64,000 nt of DNA from Dactylosporangium roseum (GTDB taxonomy: Bacteria; Actinomycetota; Actinomycetes; Mycobacteriales; Micromonosporaceae): assembly GCF_025264685.1 (NCBI RefSeq), contig NZ_CP073721.1, forward strand, positions 7,023,501 through 7,087,500, given 5' to 3'. Below the pieces are notes generated by a model. That model was not told where the DNA came from, searched no databases, and saw nothing but the letters and a program-made list of their open reading frames with translations. The translations under genes and the position numbers were made by a program. Below, piece after piece: positions 52,403-60,898 of the stretch; position 1 is the stretch's first letter; each line of letters starts with the position of its first letter.

Positions 52403-53254
52403 GTGGAACAGACCAAGGCCGTGATCCCGATGCGTCCGCTCACCTTCGGTGAGTTGCTCGACGCAGCGGTGTCGCTGCTGCGCGTCCATGGGCCGCTCCT
52501 GCTGGCGTCGGCCATGGTGCTGGCCGTCTGCGAGCAGGCCCTGCTCTATCCGCTGCGTTCCTGGGCCGGCATGGCACCGCCGCTCAACCTTCCCCATTCC
52601 GAGCGATTGGGTTCGTCGTGGCTGGCCTTCTGCGCCGGCCTGGCCACCGAGGGCGCGATCCTCGCGCTGCTGGGCGGGCTGACGGGTGCCGCCGCCGGCC
52701 CCGGGTTGCTCGGGCGACCGGTGCGTGCGCGGGAACTGCTGAGGCAGGTGTTCCGGCGGCTCCCGGCGCTCCTTGTGGTCGCCGTCGTGATCGCGGCGAT
52801 ACTGCTGACGAGTTCGCTCGTCATGCTGCTGCCCTGGCTGTTCCTGCTCGGCCTCGTCGGCATGGCGGGCCCGGCGCTGATCGTCGACCGGATCGGACCC
52901 GGCCGGGCGCTGGGCCGTTCGTTCCGCCTGGCGTCGGTCGGACTGCGGGGAGCGGCGATCCGCCTGGGTGGATACGTGAGCTGGACCGCGATCCGGCTGG
53001 TCCTCGGGTATGTGGCCTATGGGCTGCTGCAGGTTTCGTTGCGCCCGGGTTCGACCGTCTTCACGGTGCTCATCCTGGCCCTGTGGGTGCTGGTCGACTC
53101 GCTCGCCTACGCCACACTGGCGTGCGTCGACGCGGTGCTCTACCTGGAGACCCGCATGCGCGTCGAGGGCCTCGACATCGCGATCGGCCGCATCCGCCGC
53201 CTGGGCCGGCCGGTCGACCTGGCCGGCTCCGCCGTCCTCGGAGCGGCCCGATGA
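52403..53254 (+). CDS. Polytopic membrane protein of the MoxR-DUF58 operon
   Basis: A 283-residue protein with about six transmembrane helices (e.g. GPLLLASAMVLAVCEQALLY, LPALLVVAVVIAAILLTSSL, STVFTVLILALWVLVDSLAY) and conserved soluble loops (MRPLTFGELLDAAVSLLR; GPALIVDRIGPGRALGRSFRLAS). It resembles membrane regions fused to glycerophosphodiester phosphodiesterases and the Rv3689-type proteins that open this locus in mycobacteria. GTG 52403 follows TACGGT by 6 bases, suggesting a leaderless mRNA. It overlaps the next gene (ATGA). Function unknown. Confidence 0.8.
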   Translation: MEQTKAVIPMRPLTFGELLDAAVSLLRVHGPLLLASAMVLAVCEQALLYPLRSWAGMAPPLNLPHSERLGSSWLAFCAGLATEGAILALLGGLTGAAAGPGLLGRPVRARELLRQVFRRLPALLVVAVVIAAILLTSSLVMLLPWLFLLGLVGMAGPALIVDRIGPGRALGRSFRLASVGLRGAAIRLGGYVSWTAIRLVLGYVAYGLLQVSLRPGSTVFTVLILALWVLVDSLAYATLACVDAVLYLETRMRVEGLDIAIGRIRRLGRPVDLAGSAVLGAAR

Positions 53255-53802
53255 CCCGCGCCTGGGCATTCTTCCTCGACGCGCTCGATGACGTGTTCGG
53301 CGTGGCGTGGGTCGTCTTCGTCCTCTTCGTGGGCTCGGTCGTGTTCGGTCTGCTGCACTACTTCTATCCGCGCTGGGTGCCCGACGGTCTGCCGAGTTTC
53401 CTCCGGCGGCGCAAGCGGAAGACGACTCAGGAGCCGGCGCCGGAGCTGGTCGAGCCGTTGCCGCTGCCCGATCCGGAGCCCGACGCCGAGCTGCCCGACC
53501 TGCCGGCACACGTCTTCACGTCGCTGGCCGACCGGCTGGCCGCCGAGGGCAGGTTCGCCGAGGCGGTCCGCGAGCGGCTGCGCGCCATTGTCCGCGGACT
53601 GGTCGAGCGCAGGATCCTCGAGCACCGGCCCGGCATGACCGTCACCGAGCTCGCACACGCCGCCGCGGCCGTCGTGCCGGCCATCGACTCCCCGCTGCGC
53701 AGTGCGACGGGCATCTTCTCCGACATCTGGTATGGCGAACGTCCCGCCACCGCGGAGCACGACAACCGGATGCGCCAGCTCGCCGCGGAGGTCGGTGCAT
53801 GA
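53251..53802 (+). CDS. DUF4129 membrane protein
   Basis: A 183-residue protein with one N-terminal transmembrane helix (about 18-42: WVVFVLFVGSVVFGLLHYFY) and a cytoplasmic DUF4129 domain (about 85-183; FTSLADRLAAEGRFAEAVRERLRAIVRGLVE in pieces, TVTELAHAA, FSDIWYGERPA). In transglutaminase and MoxR-linked clusters DUF4129 domains follow membrane segments. It is coupled by 4-base overlaps to genes on both sides. Role unknown, probably part of a membrane-bound MoxR complex. Confidence 0.85.
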   Translation: MTRAWAFFLDALDDVFGVAWVVFVLFVGSVVFGLLHYFYPRWVPDGLPSFLRRRKRKTTQEPAPELVEPLPLPDPEPDAELPDLPAHVFTSLADRLAAEGRFAEAVRERLRAIVRGLVERRILEHRPGMTVTELAHAAAAVVPAIDSPLRSATGIFSDIWYGERPATAEHDNRMRQLAAEVGA

Positions 53803-55277
53803 CCGCGACGCCCGTCGACTCGCCACCCGCCGGCCCACCGGCCGCTAGCACACCACCGACCGGCAACCCACCACCGCCGGCCGGCAACGCCTCATCGGCC
53901 GGCAAGGCGAAGCAGCCGAAGAAGCCGCGGAGCTGGCGCTGGCTGCGCCTGGTGGTCCCGCCCGCCGCGGTGCTCGTCGTGGTGCTGCTCGGCACCTGGA
54001 TCTACCAGCTAGAGCAGCCGGACCAGGACGACCCGGCCTACCTGTCGCCGACCAGCACGGCCGACATCGGCGCCGCCGCGCTCGCGGACCGGGTCCGCGC
54101 CGCCGGCGTCGACATCCAGCGGGTGACGAAGTCCTCAGACGCGCTGGTCGCCGCCCACCAGGGCGACGCGACGCTGCTGATCACCACCCCGGAGCTGGTC
54201 CACCCGTATTACCTGCGCATGCTCAAGCTGCTGCCGCCCACGACCGACGTCGTGCTGATCGAGCCGCGGCTCGACACCGTCGTCGACGCGCTGTTGCCGC
54301 TCTGGTCGGCGAAACGGGCGTATGTCAGCGAGGCCCGCGACCCCGGCTGCACGTATGCGCCGGCCGCCGAGGCGGGCCGCGCGGGAGTCCACCGGACCCG
54401 ATACGGTCCGGTCCTCCAGCGGGAGGCCAGGGAGCTTGCCCGGTGCTACGACGACGCGCTCGTCGTCTTCGAGCGCGGCGCCTCCCGGGTCACTCTGGTG
54501 GGCTCGGCCGACCCGTTCCGCAACGACCGGATCGGCGAGCACGACAACGCGAAGCTGGCGACCGGGCTGCTGACTCGTTCGCCCAGGCTGATCTGGCTGG
54601 ATCTGCATCGTCACGAGCCCCCGCCACTCGTCGACAACAACCCCGGCCTCGGCGGCGGTTCGGCGGCACCGCCGTCCCTGCGCCCGCCGTCCTCCGGTGA
54701 GCCGGGCGATCCCGACTTCCCGGTGCGCGGGAAGGACGGCTCAGACGACCCGCAGACCACGTGGGGCGGCGACAACGGCGAGGAGGAGGAGCCGCCCAAC
54801 CCGCTGTGGCAGGCGTTCCCGCCATGGACGTATGTCGCCGCCGCGCTGCTCGTGATCGTCTTCGTCTTGTCCGCGCTCGCGCAGGCACGACGGCTGGGGA
54901 GCCCCGTCGTCGAGCCGCTGCCGATTGTCGTCCGGGCGTCGGAGACGGTCGCCGGGCGCGGACGTTTGTACCAGCGCGCGAAGGCCCGCGCCGAATCGCT
55001 GCGGACACTGCGGGCCACCGCCCTGAGCCGGCTGACGCACCTGCTGCGGCTCGAGCCCGACGTCGACCGCCGGACGCTGATCGAGGGGGTCGCCGCGCAA
55101 AGTGGCTGGCCCGCGCCGCTGGTCGAGCAGGTTCTCTTCGGGCCGTCGCCAGAGGACGACGTGCAACTGGTCCAAGCCGCCACGAGCCTGGAGCAGTTGC
55201 TCAACGCCGTCGCAACCGAACATCCCGTCGCGGCAACGAACGCGCCGGACGCCGCACCCGAAGGAGAGTCCCGGTGA
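53799..55277 (+). CDS. DUF4350 membrane protein
   Basis: A 492-residue protein. The N-terminal Pro-rich cytoplasmic part (1-45) precedes a transmembrane helix (about 52-70), a DUF4350 extracytoplasmic domain (about 85-285; resembles the Rossmann-like GldG/DUF4350 fold: ATLLITTPELVHPYYL, VVLIEPRLDTVVDALL), a Gly/Pro-rich spacer, and a second helix (about 347-368) with a C-terminal cytoplasmic part (about 370-492). It matches the Rv3691-type protein of the mycobacterial moxR2 locus. No catalytic motif. Overlaps neighbours by 4 bases on each side. Confidence 0.85.
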   Translation: MTATPVDSPPAGPPAASTPPTGNPPPPAGNASSAGKAKQPKKPRSWRWLRLVVPPAAVLVVVLLGTWIYQLEQPDQDDPAYLSPTSTADIGAAALADRVRAAGVDIQRVTKSSDALVAAHQGDATLLITTPELVHPYYLRMLKLLPPTTDVVLIEPRLDTVVDALLPLWSAKRAYVSEARDPGCTYAPAAEAGRAGVHRTRYGPVLQREARELARCYDDALVVFERGASRVTLVGSADPFRNDRIGEHDNAKLATGLLTRSPRLIWLDLHRHEPPPLVDNNPGLGGGSAAPPSLRPPSSGEPGDPDFPVRGKDGSDDPQTTWGGDNGEEEEPPNPLWQAFPPWTYVAAALLVIVFVLSALAQARRLGSPVVEPLPIVVRASETVAGRGRLYQRAKARAESLRTLRATALSRLTHLLRLEPDVDRRTLIEGVAAQSGWPAPLVEQVLFGPSPEDDVQLVQAATSLEQLLNAVATEHPVAATNAPDAAPEGESR

Positions 55278-56275
55278 CCGACACCGCCATTCCGTTGCCC
55301 CAAGGCGCCGCGCCCGACACCGGCGCGCTCCAGGCCCGTGCGGCGCTGGGCCGGCTGCGTGCCGAGGTCGGCAAGGTCGTCGTCGGCCAGGACGCGGTGG
55401 TGACCGGCATGGTCATCGCCCTGCTGGCCCGCGGGCACGTGCTGCTCGAAGGTGTGCCGGGCGTGGCGAAGACGCTGCTCATCCGTACCATCGCGGCGGC
55501 ACTCGACCTGGACTCCAAGCGCGTGCAGTTCACGCCCGATCTCATGCCCGGTGACGTCACCGGGTCGCTGATCTTCGACGCGCGCAGCGCCGAGTTCCAG
55601 TTCCGCCAGGGGCCGGTCTTCACCAACCTGCTGCTCGCCGACGAGATCAACCGGACGCCGCCGAAGACGCAGGCGTCGCTGCTGGAGGTCATGGAGGAGC
55701 GGCAGGTCTCGGTCGAGGGCACGCCACGCACGCTGCCCGATCCGTTCCTGGTGGCCGCGACGCAGAACCCGATCGAATACGAAGGCACCTATCCCCTGCC
55801 GGAAGCGCAGCTCGACCGGTTCCTGCTCAAGCTGACGGTGCCGCTGCCGACCCGCGACGAGGAGCTCGGTGTGCTCCGGGCGCACCACCAGGGCTTCGAC
55901 CCGCGACGGCTGCGCGAGGCCGGGGTGCAGGCGGTGGCGACGGCAGCCGACCTGGTCGCCGGCCGGGCCGCGGTGCAGCGGGTCGCGGTCGCCGACGGCG
56001 TGCTCGCGTACATCGTCGACCTGTGCCGGGCGACGCGGGTGTCGCCGTCGCTGGAGCTCGGCGCGTCCCCGCGTGGCGCGACGGCCCTACTCGCCGCGTC
56101 GAAGGCCTGGGCGTGGCTGACCGGTCGTGACTACGTCACACCCGACGACGTCAAGGCGCTGGCCCGGCCGACCCTGCGCCACCGCGTGCGCCTGCGGGCC
56201 GAGGCGGAGCTCGAAGGCGTGACGTCCGACGCCGTCCTCGACTCCGTCCTCGCCACGGTGCCGACCCCGCGATGA
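55274..56275 (+). CDS. MoxR-family AAA+ ATPase
   Basis: A 333-residue MoxR ATPase. Walker A GVPGVAKT, Walker B LLADEINR, sensor 1 ATQNPIEYEGTYPLPEAQLDRF split, arginine finger region, and the C-terminal lid (HRVRLRAEAELEGVTSDAVL) are all present. MoxR ATPases are chaperones that insert metals or remodel vWA-domain proteins; the DUF58 gene that overlaps its 3' end encodes the vWA-like partner. GTG start 55274 overlaps the DUF4350 stop and has AAGGAGAG 6 bases upstream. Confidence 0.95.
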   Translation: MTDTAIPLPQGAAPDTGALQARAALGRLRAEVGKVVVGQDAVVTGMVIALLARGHVLLEGVPGVAKTLLIRTIAAALDLDSKRVQFTPDLMPGDVTGSLIFDARSAEFQFRQGPVFTNLLLADEINRTPPKTQASLLEVMEERQVSVEGTPRTLPDPFLVAATQNPIEYEGTYPLPEAQLDRFLLKLTVPLPTRDEELGVLRAHHQGFDPRRLREAGVQAVATAADLVAGRAAVQRVAVADGVLAYIVDLCRATRVSPSLELGASPRGATALLAASKAWAWLTGRDYVTPDDVKALARPTLRHRVRLRAEAELEGVTSDAVLDSVLATVPTPR

Positions 56276-57618
56276 TCACCTGGCGGCCGCCGGCGCTGCT
56301 CGCCGTCGGCACACTGCTGCTGGCGCTGTTCGGTGCGACCCTGGGATCGGGGATCAGCCCGGTGTGGCTGTGGGTCGCCGCCGGCGTGCTCGTGCTCGCC
56401 GTCGGCGTCGCCGCGCTGCTCGATGGGCTCGCGGCAGCGTCGCCGAGCGAGCTGCGGATGAGCCGGTCCGGCGACAGATCGCTGTGGCTGGGCGAGTCCG
56501 GCAGCGTGCGGCTCATCCTGCACAACGGCTCCGGCCGGGTGTTCGTCGGGCAGGTCCGCGACGCATGGGTGCCGTCCGCCGGGGCCACGCCGACGATGCA
56601 GGAGGTGCGCATCGAGCCGGGCCGGGCGGTCGCGGTGACGACGTCGCTGACCCCGACACGACGCGGCGACCGGCCCGCCGTGCGCGTGACCGCACGGGCG
56701 TACGGGCCGTTGCGTCTGGCGTATCGGCAGAGCACCCGGAAGTCCGCCGACCGGCTGACGCCGGAATGGCGGTTGCGGGTGTACCCGCGGTTCAGTTCAC
56801 GGCGCATCCTGCCGGAGAAGCTGGCGCGGCTGCGGGTGCTCGACGGGTCGGTGGTGACGCGCGGGCGCGGGCAGGGCACGGAGTTCGACACGCTGCGGGA
56901 ATACGTGCTCGGCGACGATGTGCGGTCCATCGACTGGCGCGGCAGCGCCCGGCGGTCCGACGTCGTGGTGCGCACCTGGCGGCCCGAGCGCGACCGGCGG
57001 CTGGTGTGCGTGCTCGACACCGGGCGCACCTCGGCGGCGCGTATCGGCGACGAGCCGCGGCTGGACGCGGCGATGGACGCGGCGATGCTGCTCGCGTCGG
57101 TCGCGGCGCGGGCCGACGACCGGGTCGACCTGCTCGCCGTGGACACCGCGGTGCGTGCCTCGGTGACCAACGTCGAGCGCCGCTCATTGCTGTTCCGGCT
57201 GGTGACCGCGATGGCGCCGCTGGAGCCGGCACTGGTGGAGACCGACTTCGGCCTGGTCGCCAGCGAGGTGCTGCGGCGCGAGCGGAAGCGCGCCCTGGTG
57301 GTGCTGTTCACCGCGCTGGAGCCGGGCGCGTTGGGCGACGGCCTGCTGCCGGTGCTGCCGCAGCTCGCCGCGCGGCACAAGGTGATCGTCGCCGCCGTCC
57401 ACGACCCCGAACTGACGCGGATGGCACAGGTCGGCCGGACGCCGAGCGCCGCCGACGTCTACACGGCGGCCGCGGCCCAGCGGGCGCTGTCCGAGCGGGA
57501 ACGTGTCGCCGCCGCCCTCCGCCGGCACGGCGTCGAGGTCGTCGATGCCCCCGTCGACGAGTTCGCGTCGAGACTGACCGATCACTACCTGGCCCTGAAA
57601 CACTCCGGCCGCCTCTGA
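56272..57618 (+). CDS. DUF58 (vWA-like) protein
   Basis: A 448-residue DUF58 protein. Two N-terminal transmembrane helices (about 6-25 and 29-50) precede a beta-rich domain (to about 185) and a DUF58/vWA-like domain (about 190-448), with the conserved REYVLGDDVRSIDWRGSARR signature and a MIDAS-like CVLDTGRTSAARIGDEP (D-x-G-x-T rather than D-x-S-x-S). It is the likely MoxR substrate. The ATGA overlap ties its translation to moxR. Confidence 0.92.
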   Translation: MITWRPPALLAVGTLLLALFGATLGSGISPVWLWVAAGVLVLAVGVAALLDGLAAASPSELRMSRSGDRSLWLGESGSVRLILHNGSGRVFVGQVRDAWVPSAGATPTMQEVRIEPGRAVAVTTSLTPTRRGDRPAVRVTARAYGPLRLAYRQSTRKSADRLTPEWRLRVYPRFSSRRILPEKLARLRVLDGSVVTRGRGQGTEFDTLREYVLGDDVRSIDWRGSARRSDVVVRTWRPERDRRLVCVLDTGRTSAARIGDEPRLDAAMDAAMLLASVAARADDRVDLLAVDTAVRASVTNVERRSLLFRLVTAMAPLEPALVETDFGLVASEVLRRERKRALVVLFTALEPGALGDGLLPVLPQLAARHKVIVAAVHDPELTRMAQVGRTPSAADVYTAAAAQRALSERERVAAALRRHGVEVVDAPVDEFASRLTDHYLALKHSGRL

Positions 57619-57662
57619 GCGCCGGCCCCGCGATCGGTGGTGGACCAGGATGCGGGGACGGA

Positions 57663-58658
57663 CTATGCGGTCGGGAGCGGGTCCTCGGCCAGGTCCTCCG
57701 GGAGGGCGGTCGACTCGCCCGCGGCGGCGGCCTTTCGGCCGAGGACCACGACGTATGCCAGGAAGGCCATCCAGACGATCGCGCCGACGAAGTCCTTCAG
57801 CAGCATGGGGATCGGCGCCGGGGTCAAGAAACCCTCCAGCACGCCGCTGATCAGCAGCACCACCACCAGACCCAGCGCCACCAGCATGCCCTCCCGAGCC
57901 GCCTCGGCCAGGGCGCGGCCCCTCGTGCGAAACGGGCCCGGCGCGATCCAGGACCAGCCGATGCGCAGGCCCACGCCGGCGCCGACGAACACCGCCGTCA
58001 GTTCCAGCAGGCCATGCGGAATGATCATGCCGAAGAAGACGTCGCTCCGGCCGTACGCGATCATCACGCCGCCGACGAGGCCGACGTTCAGGGCGTTGGT
58101 GAACAGGACATACACGGTCGGGAGGATCAGGACGCCGGCGGCCAGGACCTCGCCGGTCAGCAGGGCGTTGTTGGTCCAGACCCGCAGGGTGGAGTTCTGC
58201 GGCTGGAACTCGCTGTAGTAGCCGGCGAACTCGCTGTTGACCAGCGACTCGATCGCGGCGTCGGAGACGAAGTAGTTCGCCACCTCGGGGTTCGCCGCGA
58301 TGTACCCCATCAGACCGAACGTCACCAGACAGAAGGCCGTGGCCACCCCGGACCACCAGGGCCAGGCTCGGTAGACGGCCAGCGGGAACGTCGTGGTGAA
58401 GAACCTGCCGACCGTGTGGAACGAGAACGACGGCGTGCCGGTGATCGCGTTGCGGCCGGTGAGCACCAGGCGGGACAGCCACGCGACGAGCGCCGGATCG
58501 GGCGACCGGCTGCGCACGAGCGAGAGATGGGTCGCCGCGCGCTGGTAGAGCGCCACCAACTCGTCGGCCTCGGCGGCGGTCAACCGGCGGCGCTTGGAGA
58601 GCTCCTCCAGCCGCCGCCACTCTCCGCCGTGCTCGGCGACGTACGCGTCCAGGTCCAC
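57663..58658 (-). CDS. Stage II sporulation protein M-like membrane protein
   Basis: A 331-residue protein of the SpoIIM superfamily (Rv3694c-like). The N-terminal region (1-100) is helical and soluble (EHGGEWRRLEELSKRRR); about seven transmembrane helices follow, with a large loop at FQPQNSTLRVWTNNALLTGE and GMIIPHGLLELTAVFVGAG, the conserved core of the family. SpoIIM acts with SpoIIP/D in spore engulfment in Bacillus; in non-engulfing actinobacteria the role is unknown. The GTG at 58658 lies 6 bases after TACGCT, suggesting a leaderless mRNA. Its convergent neighbour is the DUF58 gene (44 bases away). Confidence 0.85.
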   Translation of the reverse strand: MDLDAYVAEHGGEWRRLEELSKRRRLTAAEADELVALYQRAATHLSLVRSRSPDPALVAWLSRLVLTGRNAITGTPSFSFHTVGRFFTTTFPLAVYRAWPWWSGVATAFCLVTFGLMGYIAANPEVANYFVSDAAIESLVNSEFAGYYSEFQPQNSTLRVWTNNALLTGEVLAAGVLILPTVYVLFTNALNVGLVGGVMIAYGRSDVFFGMIIPHGLLELTAVFVGAGVGLRIGWSWIAPGPFRTRGRALAEAAREGMLVALGLVVVLLISGVLEGFLTPAPIPMLLKDFVGAIVWMAFLAYVVVLGRKAAAAGESTALPEDLAEDPLPTA

Positions 58659-58719
58659 CCCGGCAGCGTAGACGGACAGGGCACGCGCCGGGGTGCACCG
58701 TTGTAGGACACTGTTCGCC

Positions 58720-59754
58720 ATGAGCGTCGCGTCAGCCCCCGAGACTCCCGGCGACCGGCTGGTCAGCGGTGAGGCGGTCGAGCTCGACGTGCGCGTCGCC
58801 CGGGCCGGCTCACGGGTGCTCGCCCTGCTGATCGACATCGTCGGCCAGGCGGTCTTGTTCTTCGTGCTGACGATCGTGGCGGGGATCGTCGTGTGGATGA
58901 CCGCCAACGTCGGCGTCTTCGACGCCGGTCTGGGCCAGGCCATCGTGGTTGTGGTCCTGGTGACGGTGCTGCTGGGTTATCCGGTGTTCTGGGAGACGCT
59001 GCTGCGGGGCCGCACTCCGGGCAAGGCGGCCATGGGCCTGCGGGTGGTCCGCGACGACGGCGGCCCGGTCCGGTTCCGGCACGCGTTCACCCGTGGGCTG
59101 GTCGGGCTGGCGCTGGAGTGGCCGGGTCTGCTGATGCCGGTGGTGACCTGGCTGGCGAGCATCGGCACCCTGCTGCTCAACCCCAGCGGCAAGCGCCTCG
59201 GCGACCTGGCGGCGGGCACCATCGTCATCCACGAGCGGACCCCGGCTAGCTGGGGCTGGGTGCCGGCGATGCCGCCTCCGCTGGCCCGCTGGGCGGCGCT
59301 GCTCGACCTCACCGGCCTCGACGACAGCCTCGCGCTGGCCGTGCGACACTTCCTCGCCCGGAACCGGGAGATCGCCGAGCCGGCCCGCACCGCGCTGGGC
59401 CAAGCGCTGGCCCGCGAGGTCGCGATGTACACCACTCCCTCGCCACCGCCGGGGGTCCCCGGTTGGGCATATCTCGCAGCAGTACTTGCTGAGCGTCACC
59501 GCCGCGCCGCGCGTCAACTGGTGAAGGCGCGGGCCGCGTCGGCGAGCGTGTGGCCGGGCCTCGCGGCGGCACTCAATCCGACAGCGTCCGCGGCGCCGCC
59601 GATCACGGGCCCGGTGCCGTGGACCCCGGCGTTCGCAGTCCCACCGAACGGCACCGCCGCCTGGCCGGGACAACCCCGGCCGGGAATGCCGCGGCCGGGC
59701 ATGATCCAGCCGGGAACCACGCCGACCGTTCACCCGCCGGCGTCGCTGCGCTGA
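58720..59754 (+). CDS. RDD-family membrane protein
   Basis: A 344-residue RDD protein. The RDD domain (about 20-175) has two to three transmembrane helices (ALLIDIVGQAVLFFVLTIVA, AIVVVVLVTVLLGYPVFW) and conserved RVLALLID, GRTPGKAAMGLRVV and GKRLGDLAAGTIVI. The C-terminal 170 residues are cytoplasmic, with an EAL-independent helical part and a long Pro/Ala tail that includes PGMPRPGM repeats. It corresponds to Rv3695 in the mycobacterial moxR2 locus and is divergent from the SpoIIM-like gene with 61 bases between. Function unknown. Confidence 0.88.
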   Translation: MSVASAPETPGDRLVSGEAVELDVRVARAGSRVLALLIDIVGQAVLFFVLTIVAGIVVWMTANVGVFDAGLGQAIVVVVLVTVLLGYPVFWETLLRGRTPGKAAMGLRVVRDDGGPVRFRHAFTRGLVGLALEWPGLLMPVVTWLASIGTLLLNPSGKRLGDLAAGTIVIHERTPASWGWVPAMPPPLARWAALLDLTGLDDSLALAVRHFLARNREIAEPARTALGQALAREVAMYTTPSPPPGVPGWAYLAAVLAERHRRAARQLVKARAASASVWPGLAAALNPTASAAPPITGPVPWTPAFAVPPNGTAAWPGQPRPGMPRPGMIQPGTTPTVHPPASLR

Positions 59755-59863
59755 CGGTACCGCGCCGGAGCGGGCAAAGCCGGCGGTGCCGCGGAGGCGG
59801 GCCGGCGAAGCGGCGATGCCGCCGGCCACGACAGTGGACGGCGGCATCCCGGGTCGGTTCGGT

Positions 59864-60898
59864 TCAGACGAGTTTGACCGCCTCCGCGTAGTGGCAGGCG
59901 CTGCGGTGGCCCTGGCCGCGGTCGGTCAGCGCCGGTTCCTCCTCGACACACCGCTTCTGCTCCGCCGATGTCAGCATCGAGGCGAACTTCGGGCAGCGGG
60001 TCCGGAACCGGCACCCGCTCGGCGGCTTCACCGGGCTGGGCACGTCGCCGGTGAGCAGGATCCGTTGCCGCATGCGTTCCTTGCGCGGGTCCGGCAGTGG
60101 GATCGCCGAGATCAGCGCCTGCGTGTACGGGTGCGACGCCTTCGTGAACAGTTCCTCGACCGACGCCGTCTCCACGATCTTGCCGAGATACATCACGGCG
60201 ACGCGGTGCGCGATGTGCCGTACCACCGAAAGATCGTGCGAAACGAAGAGGTAGGACAGCCCGAGCTCGGTCTGCAGGTCCTCCAGCAGATTGATCACGC
60301 CGGCCTGGATCGACACGTCCAGGGCCGACACGGGCTCGTCCAGCACGAGGACCTTCGGGCGCAGCGCCAGCGCCCGGGCGATGCCGATGCGCTGCCGCTG
60401 CCCACCGGAGAACTCGTGCGGGTACCGGTTGCCGTGCTCCGCGTTGAGGCCCACGGTCCGCATCAGCTCGCGGACCGTCGCGCGGCCCCCGTCACCGAAG
60501 AGGCCGTGGATGCGCAACGGCTCGGCGACGATCTCGAACACCGTCATGCGCGGGTCGAGCGAGGCGAACGGGTCCTGGAACACGATCTGCAGATCGCGCC
60601 GCAGCGGTCGCATCTGCGCACGCGACAGGCGCGCCAGGTCCTTGCCCTGGTAGTGCACGGTTCCACTGGTCGGGGTGATCAGGTTGAGCAGCAGCCGCGC
60701 GGTGGTCGACTTGCCGCAACCGGACTCGCCGACCAGCCCGAGCGTCTCGTTCGCGCCGATGTCGAAGGAGACGTCGCAGACGGCGTGCACCTCGCCGACC
60801 CGCTGCCGCAGAATGCCCCGCGACCGGACCGGGAAGTGCTTGACCAGGTTCTTCGCCGAGATGACGGTCTTGGTGCCGGTGTCCACGACCCCGGTCAT
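59864..60898 (-). CDS. Oligopeptide ABC transporter ATPase (DppF/OppF type)
   Basis: A 344-residue ABC ATPase of the peptide/nickel importer family. Walker A GESGCGKST, Q-loop IVFQDPFASLDP, signature FSGGQRQR, Walker B VLVLDEPVSALD, H-loop FVSHDLS. The C-terminal oligopeptide-specific domain with CRFRTRCPKF...CVEEEP...CHYAE (the four-Cys Fe-S-like motif seen in many Opp/Dpp ATPases) is complete. It is the last gene of the operon and overlaps the upstream ATPase gene by 4 bases (ATGA). GGAGGGG precedes the ATG. Confidence 0.93.
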   Translation of the reverse strand: MTGVVDTGTKTVISAKNLVKHFPVRSRGILRQRVGEVHAVCDVSFDIGANETLGLVGESGCGKSTTARLLLNLITPTSGTVHYQGKDLARLSRAQMRPLRRDLQIVFQDPFASLDPRMTVFEIVAEPLRIHGLFGDGGRATVRELMRTVGLNAEHGNRYPHEFSGGQRQRIGIARALALRPKVLVLDEPVSALDVSIQAGVINLLEDLQTELGLSYLFVSHDLSVVRHIAHRVAVMYLGKIVETASVEELFTKASHPYTQALISAIPLPDPRKERMRQRILLTGDVPSPVKPPSGCRFRTRCPKFASMLTSAEQKRCVEEEPALTDRGQGHRSACHYAEAVKLV

